Source: Williamsia faeni
GTDB taxonomy: Bacteria; Actinomycetota; Actinomycetes; Mycobacteriales; Mycobacteriaceae
DNA: 64,000 nt
Direction: 5' to 3'
NCBI GenBank assembly: GCA_003202005.1
Contig: QJJF01000013.1
Location: 34,662 to 98,661 of the forward strand
The notes under the pieces are model-generated. The model was not told the origin of the DNA and made no database searches. It saw only the letters and a list, made by a program, of their open reading frames with translations. Below, one piece after another: positions 8,358 through 18,459 of the stretch (the first letter of the stretch is position 1; every line of letters starts with the position of its first letter). Both the position numbers and the translations under genes were made by a program.

Positions 8358-9446
8358 TCAAACTCCCAGTCCTAGAATTCGCGATCCGATGATGTTCTTC
8401 TGAATCTGTGACGTACCGCCCATGACGCTCTGGGCCCGGCTGTAGAGGTAGGCACTGAGCAGTTCGGGATCCTTGGTACCAACCACGTCGAGCGCGGCAT
8501 GTCCCACGGCCTGTTCGACCCAGGTCATCAACAGCTTGTCGAGCGACCCGTCCGAGCTGTGCTGGACGCCGTCGAGCTGTTCCGACAGTCGTCGCCGCAC
8601 ATGCAGCCTCAACATCTCGGTTTCGATTGCGGCCCATGCCAGATCGGCGGAAGGCTTGCCCTCCGACTTCTTGGCGATCTGATTGACCAGCTTGCTGTAG
8701 CGGGCAGCGAAGCCGAGCGTCGAGGGCTCGCGCTCATGCCCGACAACCGTCATCGCCAGTTTCCAGCCATCGCCGGGCGCGCCGACCATGTTCGCGGCGG
8801 GTACACGCGCCCCGTCGAAGAGAACCTGACCGAATTCGGTGGTCACACCGCTGATCATCTTCAGCGGTCGCTGCTCGATCCCGGGCTGGTTCATCGGCAC
8901 GATGAAACCCGAAATGCCCTTGTGCCGAGCCACATTCTTGTCGGTCCGGGCCAGCAGCAAGCACCAGTCGGCGTTGTCCGAATAGCTGGTCCAGATCTTG
9001 TGGCCATTCAGGACGTACTCGTCACCGTCGAGGGTGGCTGTGGTTGTCAGCGACGCGAGGTCGGATCCCGCACCGGGCTCGGAGAAGCCCTGGCACCAGC
9101 GCTCGGTGCCGTTGATCATGCCGGGCACAAAGCGTTTACGGATGTCTTCGCTGCCGTGGTGGCCCAGTCCGACGACCAGGTAGCCCAGGCTCGGCCGCGG
9201 CGGGAAGGCGGCCCGCGCCAGCTCCTCGTCGAGGATCACGTCGTAGACGGCCGGCAAGCCCTGTCCGCCATACTCTTCCGGCCAGGTCAGGCCGAAGAAC
9301 CCGGCCTCGTACAGAGCCCGGTGCCATTCGCCCATCCGCGAAAAGTATTCGTCACCCGAGGTGGCGAACATACCCTTGCGCTCGGAGAGCCATGCGCGCA
9401 TCCGCTCCCGGAACGCGGCTTCTTCGGTGGTGTCACGAAAGTCCAA
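8358..9446 (-). CDS. Acyl-CoA dehydrogenase, large partner (FadE)
   Basis: 362-residue flavoprotein dehydrogenating an acyl-CoA at the alpha-beta bond. Family marks: WCQGFSEPGAGSDLASL (FAD/substrate loop), GHKIWTSY, and a C-terminal GGTSQIQKNIIGSRILGLG. The start is TTG at 9446, supported by a strong GGAGGAG ribosome-binding site at proper spacing and by the absence of a nearby ATG. It overlaps the next FadE gene by 14 bp. Paired adjacent FadE genes in Mycobacteriales often form alpha2beta2 heterotetramers acting on steroid or cyclic side chains; this pair fits that pattern. Confidence 0.85.
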   Translation of the reverse strand: MDFRDTTEEAAFRERMRAWLSERKGMFATSGDEYFSRMGEWHRALYEAGFFGLTWPEEYGGQGLPAVYDVILDEELARAAFPPRPSLGYLVVGLGHHGSEDIRKRFVPGMINGTERWCQGFSEPGAGSDLASLTTTATLDGDEYVLNGHKIWTSYSDNADWCLLLARTDKNVARHKGISGFIVPMNQPGIEQRPLKMISGVTTEFGQVLFDGARVPAANMVGAPGDGWKLAMTVVGHEREPSTLGFAARYSKLVNQIAKKSEGKPSADLAWAAIETEMLRLHVRRRLSEQLDGVQHSSDGSLDKLLMTWVEQAVGHAALDVVGTKDPELLSAYLYSRAQSVMGGTSQIQKNIIGSRILGLGV

Positions 9447-10338
9447 TTTGGATCTCCTCCAGGCTCACTGGGAACAATTCGGTGGATGTCAGCGCTCGGC
9501 GCAGGTAGACGTGCACCACGCACTCCCACGTATTGCCGATACCGCCGTGGACCTGAATCGAGGTCTCGCACACCGTCCGCGCGGTGCGTGCGCAGTAGAG
9601 CTTCGCGATGCGGGCGGCCTGCAGTGCCTCGTCGGTCGGTAGCTCGTCGACGGCCCAGGCGGCGTGCCGCAACACACTGATCGAACCCTCGATCAATGCC
9701 AGACCTTCGGCGAGAAGATGCGCAACCGCCTGATACGAACCGATTGTCGCGCCGTACTGTTCGCGCAGTTTGGCGTATTCGACTGCGGTCGCATGGGCAC
9801 CGCGGGAGACACCGACCAGGTCTGCAGTGGTGGCAACCAGTGCCAGGGCGAGATTGCGCTCGGCCTGCTCGGTTGTCAGATCACCGGCCGCGGTGGTCTC
9901 TCCGACGACATCGGCACGGAGCCGGGTCAGGTCGGCGCCATCGCGGGTCGGCCCGAGATCGACTGTGCTGACCTTGTTCTCGTCGAGCACCAGACCGCGC
10001 TCGAACCCGCGGGCGTCGATCGCCTCTCCGCCGACAACCGCGGTGTAGCGATGCGGTCCCTCTACGAGATGGCGCAGGGCGTCATCGGCGAGAACGGGGC
10101 CGAGGAATGGGACATCGACCAGACCGCGGCCGAACTCCTCGGCGACGATGGCAACCTCCACCGCCGACGCACCATCGGAGCGCAGGTCACGCCAGCCGGT
10201 GCTTTCGACCACTTTCTCCAGCCGGGCAATGCGGCTCTCGTCGTCGAGATCGGAGACCGCGGACGGTCCCAGATCATCGGCCAATTTCGAAGCAGCATCG
10301 CGCAATTGCCGCTGCTCACTTGTCAGACGAACGTCCAT
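9433..10338 (-). CDS. Acyl-CoA dehydrogenase, small partner (FadE)
   Basis: 301 residues, shorter than a stand-alone acyl-CoA dehydrogenase (about 380), with weak N-terminal motifs. The C-terminal half keeps QYGATIGSYQAVAHLLAEG and QVHGGIGNTWE, the latter typical of the family's FAD-contacting region. ATG at 10338 follows an AAGGAG. Short, divergent FadE proteins encoded beside a normal one are usual partners in heteromeric dehydrogenases, which is the likely role here. Confidence 0.82.
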   Translation of the reverse strand: MDVRLTSEQRQLRDAASKLADDLGPSAVSDLDDESRIARLEKVVESTGWRDLRSDGASAVEVAIVAEEFGRGLVDVPFLGPVLADDALRHLVEGPHRYTAVVGGEAIDARGFERGLVLDENKVSTVDLGPTRDGADLTRLRADVVGETTAAGDLTTEQAERNLALALVATTADLVGVSRGAHATAVEYAKLREQYGATIGSYQAVAHLLAEGLALIEGSISVLRHAAWAVDELPTDEALQAARIAKLYCARTARTVCETSIQVHGGIGNTWECVVHVYLRRALTSTELFPVSLEEIQIGLS

Positions 10339-11746
10339 AGCGCTCCTTCAGCACTCTGCGCAGCACCTTGCCGGATGGCAGGCGCGGAATATCAGAAACA
10401 AAAATGACCTCGCTGGGTCGCTTGTACTTCGCCAACCGATCACCGATCAGCTCGGTGAGTTCGATGGCCAGCTCGGAGAGTTCATCGGTGTCGACAGGTT
10501 CGGTGACGGTCACCGCGGCGATGATCGCCTCACCGGTAGCCGCGTCAGAAACTCCGAACACCGCACAATCCCTGACCGCCGGATGCCCGTGGAGCACCGC
10601 CTCGATCTCGGCAGGTGCAACCTGAAAGCCCTTGACCTTGATCATCTCTTTGGAACGGTCGGTGAGACGTACCCAGCCGTCGCCGTCGATGGTGCCGATG
10701 TCGCCCGTTCGGTACCAGCCGTCGATCAAAGCGTCGGAGTTCGCCTCGGCCGGAAGGTATCCGGCCATCACCGATTCCGATCGGGCCCAGATCTCGCCGG
10801 CCTGACCGGGCCCCAGAACGTCTCCGCCCTCGGTGGACACCACGCGGAGGGTCACCCCGGCGGCCGCGCGTCCCACGCTGTCCAGGCGGGCACCGTGGAT
10901 CGGATTGCAGGCGATGACCGGCAATTCACTCGCACCGTAGGCCGGCACCCATGGCACGCCGGTCCGGCTGGTCACCCTCTCGGCGATGCTCGGTGTCACC
11001 GGTGTGGCGCCCCACATGATGTAGCGCAGCGACGACAGATCGTACTTCTCGAGATCCGGATCGGAGGCCAGGGCCAACGCGATGGGAGCCACGGCCATCT
11101 CGATCGTGATCCGGTCCGATTCGATATGACTCAACATCAGCTGCAGGTCGAAGCGGCGGTGGAGCCGTACCCAGGCGCCGGTGTCGAGCGCGGTGATGAC
11201 GTTGAGGATCCCCAGAATGTGTGAGGGCGGGGTGAGGATCTGCAGGCGGTCGGCCGCGGTCAGCTCCAGCGCTTCGCGCCAATGCCGGACAGCGGCGCCG
11301 AAGGATCGATGGGTGTGGCGGACGGCCTTGGGCATCCCGGTGGTCCCCGAGCTGAACACCAGCAACGCGTCGGCGTCCGGGTCCTTGTCCGGCCAGCTGA
11401 CCTCGCCGATGCCGGGCTCGATCTGATCGTCGAGGCTGTACATCGGCATCAGGTCGGCGAGGACCGGATTGTCTCCAACCGCATGCGAAGCGCCGGTGAC
11501 AGCCAGCGCGTGCTCGACCTCGGCATGCTTGTAGGCGGGGCTGATCAGCACCACCGCAGCTCCGAGCCGCCAGATCGCGCGCACCGCGACCACGAACTCC
11601 GGGCGATTCGACGACATGAGCGCCACGCGCTCCCCCGGCCCCACGCCGCGGTCCGCGAGCACGGCGGCGAGCCCAAACGTCATCGCATCGAGTTGCGGCA
11701 ACGTGTAGCTGCGCTCCTCGAATGCAAGGGCGGCGGGCCCGTCCAT
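10316..11746 (-). CDS. AMP-forming acyl-CoA synthetase (ANL superfamily)
   Basis: 476 residues. ATP-binding loop FSSGTTGMPKAVRHTH, VPAYGASELP (A5), WYRTGDIGTIDGDGWVRLTDRSKEMIKVKGFQVAPAEIE (split motifs A7-A8) and a C-terminal LPSGKVLRR with the catalytic Lys. Closest in style to 4-coumarate/cyclohexanecarboxylate-type ligases. It opens the operon ligase-FadE-FadE-crotonase, overlapping the small FadE gene by 23 bp. Ligase and dehydrogenase pair suggests activation and desaturation of the same acid. Confidence 0.85.
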   Translation of the reverse strand: MDGPAALAFEERSYTLPQLDAMTFGLAAVLADRGVGPGERVALMSSNRPEFVVAVRAIWRLGAAVVLISPAYKHAEVEHALAVTGASHAVGDNPVLADLMPMYSLDDQIEPGIGEVSWPDKDPDADALLVFSSGTTGMPKAVRHTHRSFGAAVRHWREALELTAADRLQILTPPSHILGILNVITALDTGAWVRLHRRFDLQLMLSHIESDRITIEMAVAPIALALASDPDLEKYDLSSLRYIMWGATPVTPSIAERVTSRTGVPWVPAYGASELPVIACNPIHGARLDSVGRAAAGVTLRVVSTEGGDVLGPGQAGEIWARSESVMAGYLPAEANSDALIDGWYRTGDIGTIDGDGWVRLTDRSKEMIKVKGFQVAPAEIEAVLHGHPAVRDCAVFGVSDAATGEAIIAAVTVTEPVDTDELSELAIELTELIGDRLAKYKRPSEVIFVSDIPRLPSGKVLRRVLKERYGRSSDK

Positions 11747-11834
11747 GTCTGTTTCCTAACCAGGCGTCGATCGGCGGGTACCGGCCGATCCACCTTCTTT
11801 GTGAGTCAACTTGAGAGGATCCTAGCTCACTGGC

Positions 11835-11849
11835 GAGAATACTATTCTC
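11835..11849. promoter_or_regulatory. Perfect palindrome GAGAAT-ACT-ATTCTC, operator candidate
   Basis: Perfect 6-3-6 inverted repeat in the divergent promoter between the leftward ligase operon and the rightward reductase gene. A near-copy lies at 4089-4103 in another divergent promoter of the island, which argues for one regulator controlling both. The neighbouring TAGTAGAATCTACG is also partly palindromic. Confidence 0.6.
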
Positions 11850-11909
11850 ATCTAGTAGAATCTACGTATCATTATCGGTAAGCTGCAAAGGACACGAAGG
11901 AGGTGGCTC

Positions 11910-12926
11910 ATGGCGAGGCCCCCACATTTCCAGCGCGCAACCGTGACGAGGATCGTCAAGGAGACCGCTGACGCCCGTACATATGTGCTTGCGCCGCTCG
12001 AAGCACCAATCACCTACCGCGCCGGTCAGTTCATCACTTTCAGGGTGCATGTCGACGGCGAAGAGCTGTATCGCTCGTACTCGATGTCGAGTGCCCCCGA
12101 AACCGACTCCGAGCTGATGACCACCGTCAAGCGCATCCCCGGTGGCAAGGTCTCGAACTGGATGCACGACAACATCAGCGAGGGTGACGAGGTCGAGATC
12201 ACCCGGGCCGCCGGCCTGTTCTGCCTGAGCGAAACGTCCGCTCCGCTACTCGGTTTTGCCGGTGGCAGCGGCATCACGCCCATCCTGTCGCTGACCAAGA
12301 GCGCACTCAAGTCCACCGATCGACAGGTCCGCCTCCTGTGCGCAGACCGGGATCCGGCGTCCGCGATCTTCCACGCCGCCATCGACGAGTTGGCCGCCCA
12401 GTACCCAGATCGCCTCTCCGTGGTGCGCAGCTTCGATGTCACAGACGGATTCCTCGATGTCCAGAAGGTTCTCGATTTCATCGGTGACGACGTCGATGCC
12501 GACAGCTACCTCTGCGGACCCGACCCCTTCATGGATGTCATCACGTCCGCGGTACCCGGCCCCGGCCGGATCATCGCCGAAGAGTTCGGCACGGCCCATC
12601 ACGTCCCCGAGGCCGAGCACGTGGTCGAGATCGTCGATGCCCCCATCGAACTGGGCACCGTGTACATCCAGCTCGGACGCAAGAAAGTCGAGATCGACCG
12701 GAAGGCCGGCGAAACGATCCTCGAAAGCGCACGCCGTGCCGGCCTCTCGCCGCCGTTCTCCTGCGAATCGGGCAACTGCGCAACCTGCATCGGCGAGGTT
12801 CTCGAGGGCAGCGCCACCATGCGCGCCAACAACGCACTCGACGACGACGAGGTTGCTGAAGGAATGGTGCTGACCTGCCAGGCGGTCCCGGACACCTCAT
12901 CGATCAAGGTGCGTTACGAGAACTAG
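11910..12926 (+). CDS. Ferredoxin-NADP reductase-type electron-transfer protein with C-terminal [2Fe-2S] (KshB/PaaE-like)
   Basis: 338 residues. It passes electrons from NAD(P)H through FAD and a plant-type [2Fe-2S] cluster to an oxygenase. Visible: FAD motif RSYS (55-58), pyridine-nucleotide motif GGSGITP (118-124), LCGPDPFM (201-208), and cluster cysteines C285, C290, C293 and C323. AAGGAGG precedes the ATG. The architecture matches 3-ketosteroid 9-alpha-hydroxylase reductase KshB and phenylacetyl-CoA epoxidase PaaE. No Rieske oxygenase is in the window, so its partner is encoded elsewhere or is unrecognised. Confidence 0.87.
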   Translation: MARPPHFQRATVTRIVKETADARTYVLAPLEAPITYRAGQFITFRVHVDGEELYRSYSMSSAPETDSELMTTVKRIPGGKVSNWMHDNISEGDEVEITRAAGLFCLSETSAPLLGFAGGSGITPILSLTKSALKSTDRQVRLLCADRDPASAIFHAAIDELAAQYPDRLSVVRSFDVTDGFLDVQKVLDFIGDDVDADSYLCGPDPFMDVITSAVPGPGRIIAEEFGTAHHVPEAEHVVEIVDAPIELGTVYIQLGRKKVEIDRKAGETILESARRAGLSPPFSCESGNCATCIGEVLEGSATMRANNALDDDEVAEGMVLTCQAVPDTSSIKVRYEN

Positions 12927-12987
12927 TCCCCTCCTCATCCCGAATCTGACTGGGCCGACAGCATCGCTTTCGGCCCGGACACAAAGC

Positions 12988-13013
12988 AATGGCCCCGCGG
13001 AAGCGGGGCCATT
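12988..13013. terminator. GC-rich hairpin terminator
   Basis: Stem AATGGCCCCGC / GCGGGGCCATT (11 bp) with loop GGAA, followed by TCTC; lies between the convergent reductase and AraC genes. A second, weaker stem (GGGCCGA/TCGGCCC) precedes it. Confidence 0.8.
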
Positions 13014-13046
13014 TCTCATCGGCCAGCCGGGCGGATTCCGAGTCTG

Positions 13047-13994
13047 TCACGCCTCCGCGAGACGGCGGGTGTCCGACGGCGGCACGCCGTATTTACGGCG
13101 GTACGCAGCCGCGAACCGGCCGCTGTGCATGATGCCCCAGCTGTTTGCGATGTAGGTGATGTTGGTGCCGGCGACACCGTGGAGCAGATCGTTGTGAACG
13201 CACTCCAAACGCACATCGAGCAGATACTCCATCGGCGTCAGGCCCACGTATTCGCGGAAACCCTGCTGCAATCGCCGAGCGCTGACTCCTCCGATCTCCG
13301 CCAGTTCACCGGCGGTCCAGGGGCGCCCGGGATCGGCGTGGATCGCGTCGATGACCCGCTTGACGATGCGTGGACGGGTACCGACCGGATCGTTCTCGTC
13401 AGCGGGTATCGCTGCCAGGACCAGCGCAGTGGTGAGCATTCCGCATACCTGCTGCGCCATGTGCTCATTGCGCAACAGCACACTTTCCCCGAAGGCCTGG
13501 TCACCGACCGAATTGAGCAAGGTCATCCATTCGGCGCCGGCGCCGGACCGCAAATCCAGCTGATGGGGTAGGTGCCGACCGGGACGGCCGCAGATGCGAT
13601 CGACTTCTCGCTGCAGGTAGTCGCGGTCGATCTTGAATCCGATGATCTCGCAGGATCGGCTCCAATCCGTGATCACCGTCCTGGTGTCGGGTGGACAGAC
13701 CGTCGCCTGGCCGGGCGTCGAGATGATGTGGTGCCCCTCGGTCGTCGACTCGAGATGCCCGGTCAGGGGTATGTTGATGCCCCACGCTCCGGGGTGATCG
13801 GACTCGATGGAGACCGCGGCACCGAACCCGATCCGGGCCAGGACCGCGGGCCCGACCGGCGACGACTTCAGCCGATATCGGGTTGCATCATCGCGTGATA
13901 TCGGCCGGAGTTCATGAGGGAAGTACGCATCGGCAACCACCTCGTGGACCTCATCCCAGTCGGTGAGGCCAGAGCGTTCAACTCGTTCCGGCAT
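13047..13994 (-). CDS. AraC-family transcriptional regulator
   Basis: 315 residues: an N-terminal AraC-binding/cupin-like sensor domain and a C-terminal double helix-turn-helix (about 215-310; RRLQQGFREYVGLTPMEYL and the second helix AYRRKYGVPPSD). This is the layout of activators of aromatic-degradation operons (feaR/AraC_binding_2 type). ATG at 13994 is preferred. It is divergent from the flavin-reductase/monooxygenase operon with about 250 bp between, so it is the likely activator of that operon in response to its phenolic substrate. Confidence 0.82.
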   Translation of the reverse strand: MPERVERSGLTDWDEVHEVVADAYFPHELRPISRDDATRYRLKSSPVGPAVLARIGFGAAVSIESDHPGAWGINIPLTGHLESTTEGHHIISTPGQATVCPPDTRTVITDWSRSCEIIGFKIDRDYLQREVDRICGRPGRHLPHQLDLRSGAGAEWMTLLNSVGDQAFGESVLLRNEHMAQQVCGMLTTALVLAAIPADENDPVGTRPRIVKRVIDAIHADPGRPWTAGELAEIGGVSARRLQQGFREYVGLTPMEYLLDVRLECVHNDLLHGVAGTNITYIANSWGIMHSGRFAAAYRRKYGVPPSDTRRLAEA

Positions 13995-14242
13995 TGTTCC
14001 TGCTCTCACTCCTCCCCCAACCGAGGTTTGTCATGGTCCACTGCCTTCAGCGTAACTGTGATCGGTGTCACCATGCCCACCCCGCGGGGACCCACGCAGC
14101 AACGTTGCGGAATCCGGATTGCGGCTTCGCTCAGCGGATCGACGGACTGTGACCGCCGTCATACGTTGTGTCCACAGCGCAAGCAAGTCGGTTCGAAAAT
14201 CACCGGACCGACCGAGTCATCCGACCAACAGGAGCTCACATC

Positions 14243-14815
14243 ATGGACCAACGAATGATCCGAAACATCTTCGGCCAGTTCGCAAGTGGCGTCACGGTGA
14301 TCACATGCACCAACGTCGACGGCACCCCGCATGGCGCCACGGTCACCGCTTTCACCGCGATTTCCCTCGAACCGCGACTGTGCCAGGTGACGCTGACCAG
14401 GAAATCCAAGGCGTGCGGATACCTCAACGATGCACCGTTCGCGGTGAACATCCTGGCATCGGACCAGCTCGACACCGCCATGCACTTCGCCGGAAAACCC
14501 CAGAACCCGGAGCCGGAGTGGAACTCGGCGAGCTCCGTACCAGTGCTCGCCGGTAACGCCGCCACCCTGGTCTGCTCTCCCTGGGCGTCCTACGACGGCG
14601 GCGACCACGTCATCTACATCGGCGAAATCATCGGCGCCGACGTCAACACGTCCAAGGAGCCATTGCTCTTCTACCGCAGCACATTTCATGACCTCGGCGA
14701 TACCTCGGGGACATCCGCCTACAACGGAAGTCTCGACGATCCGCACAGTGGATGGTTCGACGCAACGGCCCAATTCACACCTCTGCACAGGCCTCTCGTC
14801 ACCGCCGGCGCCTGA
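14243..14815 (+). CDS. Flavin reductase of a two-component monooxygenase
   Basis: 190-residue flavin:NAD(P)H reductase of the FMN-binding split-barrel family (HpaC/GraD/TftC type). It supplies free FADH2 to the monooxygenase encoded next. Family features: [25 protein letters not shown] and a C-terminal [12 protein letters not shown] at 14243 follows a GGAG. First gene of the operon reductase - monooxygenase - intradiol dioxygenase - hydrolase - small ORF. Confidence 0.86.
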   Translation: MDQRMIRNIFGQFASGVTVITCTNVDGTPHGATVTAFTAISLEPRLCQVTLTRKSKACGYLNDAPFAVNILASDQLDTAMHFAGKPQNPEPEWNSASSVPVLAGNAATLVCSPWASYDGGDHVIYIGEIIGADVNTSKEPLLFYRSTFHDLGDTSGTSAYNGSLDDPHSGWFDATAQFTPLHRPLVTAGA

Positions 14816-14855
14816 CAATCATCCCGCTCTTCAACCAACCGACGAAGGAAGCACC

Positions 14856-16475
14856 ATGACCACCATCGAAGACCGTCCCGCCAGCCCCGATATGGACCGC
14901 AGCAAGTTCAACGTCGCGGAGAACTGCGACGCAAACACGAAGGCGAACTTCGCGTCCAAGCCGATGACCGGCGACGAATACATCGAGTCGCTACGTGACG
15001 ATCGCGAGATCTGGCTGCACGGTGAGCGCGTCAAGGACGTCACCACCCACCCCGCCTTCCGCAATCCAATCCGGATGACCGCACGGCTGTACGACGGGAT
15101 GCACACAGGCGAACACGTCGACGCGCTCACCACACCGACCGACACCGGAAACGGTGGCGTGACCATGCCGTTCTTCCGCGCATCCAAGACGTCCGAAGAT
15201 CTCATCAAGGACCGCGATGCGATTGCCACCTGGGCCCGCATGACCTACGGCTGGATGGGCCGGAGCCCCGACTACAAGGCGTCATTCCTCGGAACGCTGC
15301 ACGCCAACTCGGAGCTGTACTCGCCGTTCCAGGCCAATGCCGAGCGCTGGTACAAGGAGTCGCAGGAGAAGGTCCTCTACTGGAACCACGCCATCATCAA
15401 CCCGCCGGTGGATCGCCATCTCCCGCCGGATGAGGTCGGCGACGTGTTCATGAAGGTGGAAAAGGAAACCGACGCCGGCCTCATCGTCAGCGGGGCGAAA
15501 GTCGTCGCGACCGGATCGGCGATCACCAACTACAACTTCGTCGCCCACTACGGTCTGCCGATCAAGAAGAAGCAATTCGCACTGATCTGCACCGTTCCGA
15601 TGGATGCGCCAGGTGTGAAGCTGATCTGCCGCACGTCGTACACACAGCAGGCGGCGGTGATGGGCAGCCCGTTCGACTACCCGCTGTCATCGCGCATGGA
15701 CGAGAACGACACCATCTTCGTCTTCGACAAGGTGCTCGTCCCGTGGGAGAACGTCTTCATGTACGGCGACGTCGAGAAGATCAACGCCTTCTTCCCACAG
15801 TCCGGTTTCCTGCCTCGCTTCACCCTGCAGGGTTGCACCCGCCTGGCGGTCAAGCTGGACTTCATCGCCGGGCTGTTGATGAAGGCCCTCGACGCCACCG
15901 GTGCCGGTGGATTCCGCGGGGTGCAGACACGAGTCGGTGAGGTCATCGGCTGGCGAAACCTGTTCTGGTCGTTGACCGAATCGATGGTTCGCGATCCCGA
16001 GCCGTGGGTCGGTGACACCGTGATCCCCAAGCTCGAGTACGGCCTGACCTATCGCATGTTCATGCAGCAGGGCTACCCACGCGTCAAGGAGATCATCGAG
16101 CAGGACGTCGCATCGGGGCTGATCTACCTGCCGTCGTCGGCGGCTGACTTCAAGAGTCCCGATGTGCGCCCGTACCTCGACAAGTATGTCCGCGGCTCGG
16201 AGGGCATGCAGGCCGTCGACCGCGTCAAAGTCATGAAGGCGCTGTGGGATTCGATAGGTTCCGAGTTCGGCGGCCGCCACGAACTCTACGAGCGCAATTA
16301 CGCAGGCAACCACGAAGGCGTGAAGGCCGAGCTCCTCGTGTTCGCCGAAGCCCGCGGCACGGTCAGCTCGATGAAGGGTCTCGCGGAGCAATGCCTCAAC
16401 GAGTACGACCTGGACGGCTGGACCGTCCCCGACCTGATCGGCAACAGCGACGTCTCGTACTTCGGCAAGCACTGA
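14856..16475 (+). CDS. FADH2-dependent aromatic monooxygenase, HpaB/resorcinol 4-hydroxylase-like
   Basis: 539-residue oxygenase component of the 4-hydroxyphenylacetate 3-hydroxylase family, which hydroxylates a phenol ring with O2 and reduced FAD. Marks: [11 protein letters not shown] near the N terminus, [18 protein letters not shown], and the acyl-CoA-dehydrogenase-like helical C terminus. The ATG is preceded by GAAGGAA; in-frame codons upstream belong to the reductase region. Together with the downstream hydroxyquinol-type dioxygenase, the order mirrors resorcinol clusters (GraD-GraA-GraC), so resorcinol or a substituted resorcinol to hydroxyquinol is the favoured reaction. Confidence 0.86.
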   Translation: MTTIEDRPASPDMDRSKFNVAENCDANTKANFASKPMTGDEYIESLRDDREIWLHGERVKDVTTHPAFRNPIRMTARLYDGMHTGEHVDALTTPTDTGNGGVTMPFFRASKTSEDLIKDRDAIATWARMTYGWMGRSPDYKASFLGTLHANSELYSPFQANAERWYKESQEKVLYWNHAIINPPVDRHLPPDEVGDVFMKVEKETDAGLIVSGAKVVATGSAITNYNFVAHYGLPIKKKQFALICTVPMDAPGVKLICRTSYTQQAAVMGSPFDYPLSSRMDENDTIFVFDKVLVPWENVFMYGDVEKINAFFPQSGFLPRFTLQGCTRLAVKLDFIAGLLMKALDATGAGGFRGVQTRVGEVIGWRNLFWSLTESMVRDPEPWVGDTVIPKLEYGLTYRMFMQQGYPRVKEIIEQDVASGLIYLPSSAADFKSPDVRPYLDKYVRGSEGMQAVDRVKVMKALWDSIGSEFGGRHELYERNYAGNHEGVKAELLVFAEARGTVSSMKGLAEQCLNEYDLDGWTVPDLIGNSDVSYFGKH

Positions 16476-17348
<873 letters not shown>

Positions 17349-17412
17349 GCCCGAACTCCTGCGGGCGCTCCTGAACAAGGGGCGCCTGCAGTGTCCCTTC
17401 ACAGGAGATCTC

Positions 17413-18225
17413 ATGACCGACCACACCGATCCGAGAACGACCCTCGTCGTGCCGACCGATGATTCCGGCATCGAAGTGGTTCTCGAGGGCACTGGTCCCC
17501 TCGTGGTCCTGCTACCCTCCCTCGGACGCGAATCGTACGACTATGACGGGGTCGCCGAAGGCCTTGCAGGTGAAGGGTTTTCGGTGGCCCGGCCGCAACC
17601 ACGCGGGATCGGCCGTAGCACCGGCCGCACCGAGGAGATAACCCTGCATGATCTGGCGGACGATGTCCGGGCGGTCATCGACTTCCTCGACGCCCCCGAA
17701 GCCATTGTGGTCGGCCACGCGTTTGGTCACTACGTCGCCCGCACACTGGCCGCCGACAGCCCAGATCTGGTGCGGGGCGTGGTGGTCGCCGCCGGCGGAG
17801 CCCGAGACTATCCCGTCGCACTGACCGAGATCGCAGTGAAATGTGCTGACTCGTCGCTTCCGGACGACGAGCGATGTGCGCTGTTGAACACCGCGTTCTT
17901 CGCCCCTGGGAACGACCCCACCGGATGGCTCGACGGTTGGTACCCGGACGTATCGAAGAGTCAGTTGGCCGCTGCCGCAGCCACTCCCAAGGATCAATGG
18001 TGGGATATCGCGCGCCAGCCGATTCTCGACCTGCAAGCAGAGCTGGATCCCTTCCGTCCGCGGGACACGGCAGAAGAACTACGCGACCGGTTCGGGGATG
18101 TGGTCAGTGTGTCGGTGGTCCCGAATGCCCGCCACGCCCTGCTGCCAGAGGCCCCCGACCGCGTGGTTCACGAAATCGCCTCGTGGATACGCAACGTAGT
18201 TCGAATCCGACCCATGAAGGACTGA
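17413..18225 (+). CDS. Alpha/beta hydrolase
   Basis: 270 residues. The fold is seen in the oxyanion-strand LVVLLPSLGRESYDYD and a nucleophile-elbow region VVGHAFGHYVA, where Ala sits at the usual Ser position (G-H-A-F-G instead of G-x-S-x-G). A C-terminal NARHALLPE provides the His. The missing nucleophilic Ser suggests a non-hydrolytic role (lyase, decarboxylase or cofactorless oxygenase-like). AGGAG precedes the ATG. It is fourth in the hydroxyquinol operon, where it may process the ring-cleavage product. Confidence 0.8.
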   Translation: MTDHTDPRTTLVVPTDDSGIEVVLEGTGPLVVLLPSLGRESYDYDGVAEGLAGEGFSVARPQPRGIGRSTGRTEEITLHDLADDVRAVIDFLDAPEAIVVGHAFGHYVARTLAADSPDLVRGVVVAAGGARDYPVALTEIAVKCADSSLPDDERCALLNTAFFAPGNDPTGWLDGWYPDVSKSQLAAAAATPKDQWWDIARQPILDLQAELDPFRPRDTAEELRDRFGDVVSVSVVPNARHALLPEAPDRVVHEIASWIRNVVRIRPMKD

Positions 18226-18227
18226 TC

Positions 18228-18365
18228 GTGACCAACGTAATCGAAACGCCCCGCTTCCCTGACAATTTCGTCGCAATGCTGGACGGTGATGTCGGTGCCC
18301 TCTACCAGAGGAACACAGCATCTTTCGATGAGACGCCCGAGCCACCGGCCGATCCGACGGACTGA
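18228..18365 (+). CDS. Small 45-residue acidic protein, unknown
   Basis: A GTG-started ORF begins 2 bp after the hydrolase stop codon and encodes 45 residues (begins MTNVIETPRFPDNF, ends in an acidic, proline-rich EPPADPTD). The tight spacing, in-operon position and the terminator right after it argue for a real gene. No cysteine motif, signal peptide or membrane segment is seen. It might be a peptide partner of the monooxygenase or hydrolase, but that is speculation. Confidence 0.5.
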   Translation: MTNVIETPRFPDNFVAMLDGDVGALYQRNTASFDETPEPPADPTD

Positions 18366-18402
18366 ATTGCCGCGCAGCCCACAACACGACCTGACACCGA
18401 CG

Positions 18403-18437
18403 CCGACTGCCCGCCACCGAGGTGGTCGGGCAGTCGG
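18403..18437. terminator. Long GC-rich hairpin between convergent operons
   Basis: CCGACTGCCCG pairs with CGGGCAGTCGG (11 bp) and an inner CCACC-GA-GGTGG extends the stem, with one unpaired T. It separates the hydroxyquinol operon from the leftward transporter operon. Confidence 0.8.
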
Positions 18438-18459
18438 TGTTCACCGAACTTTTCCGCAG

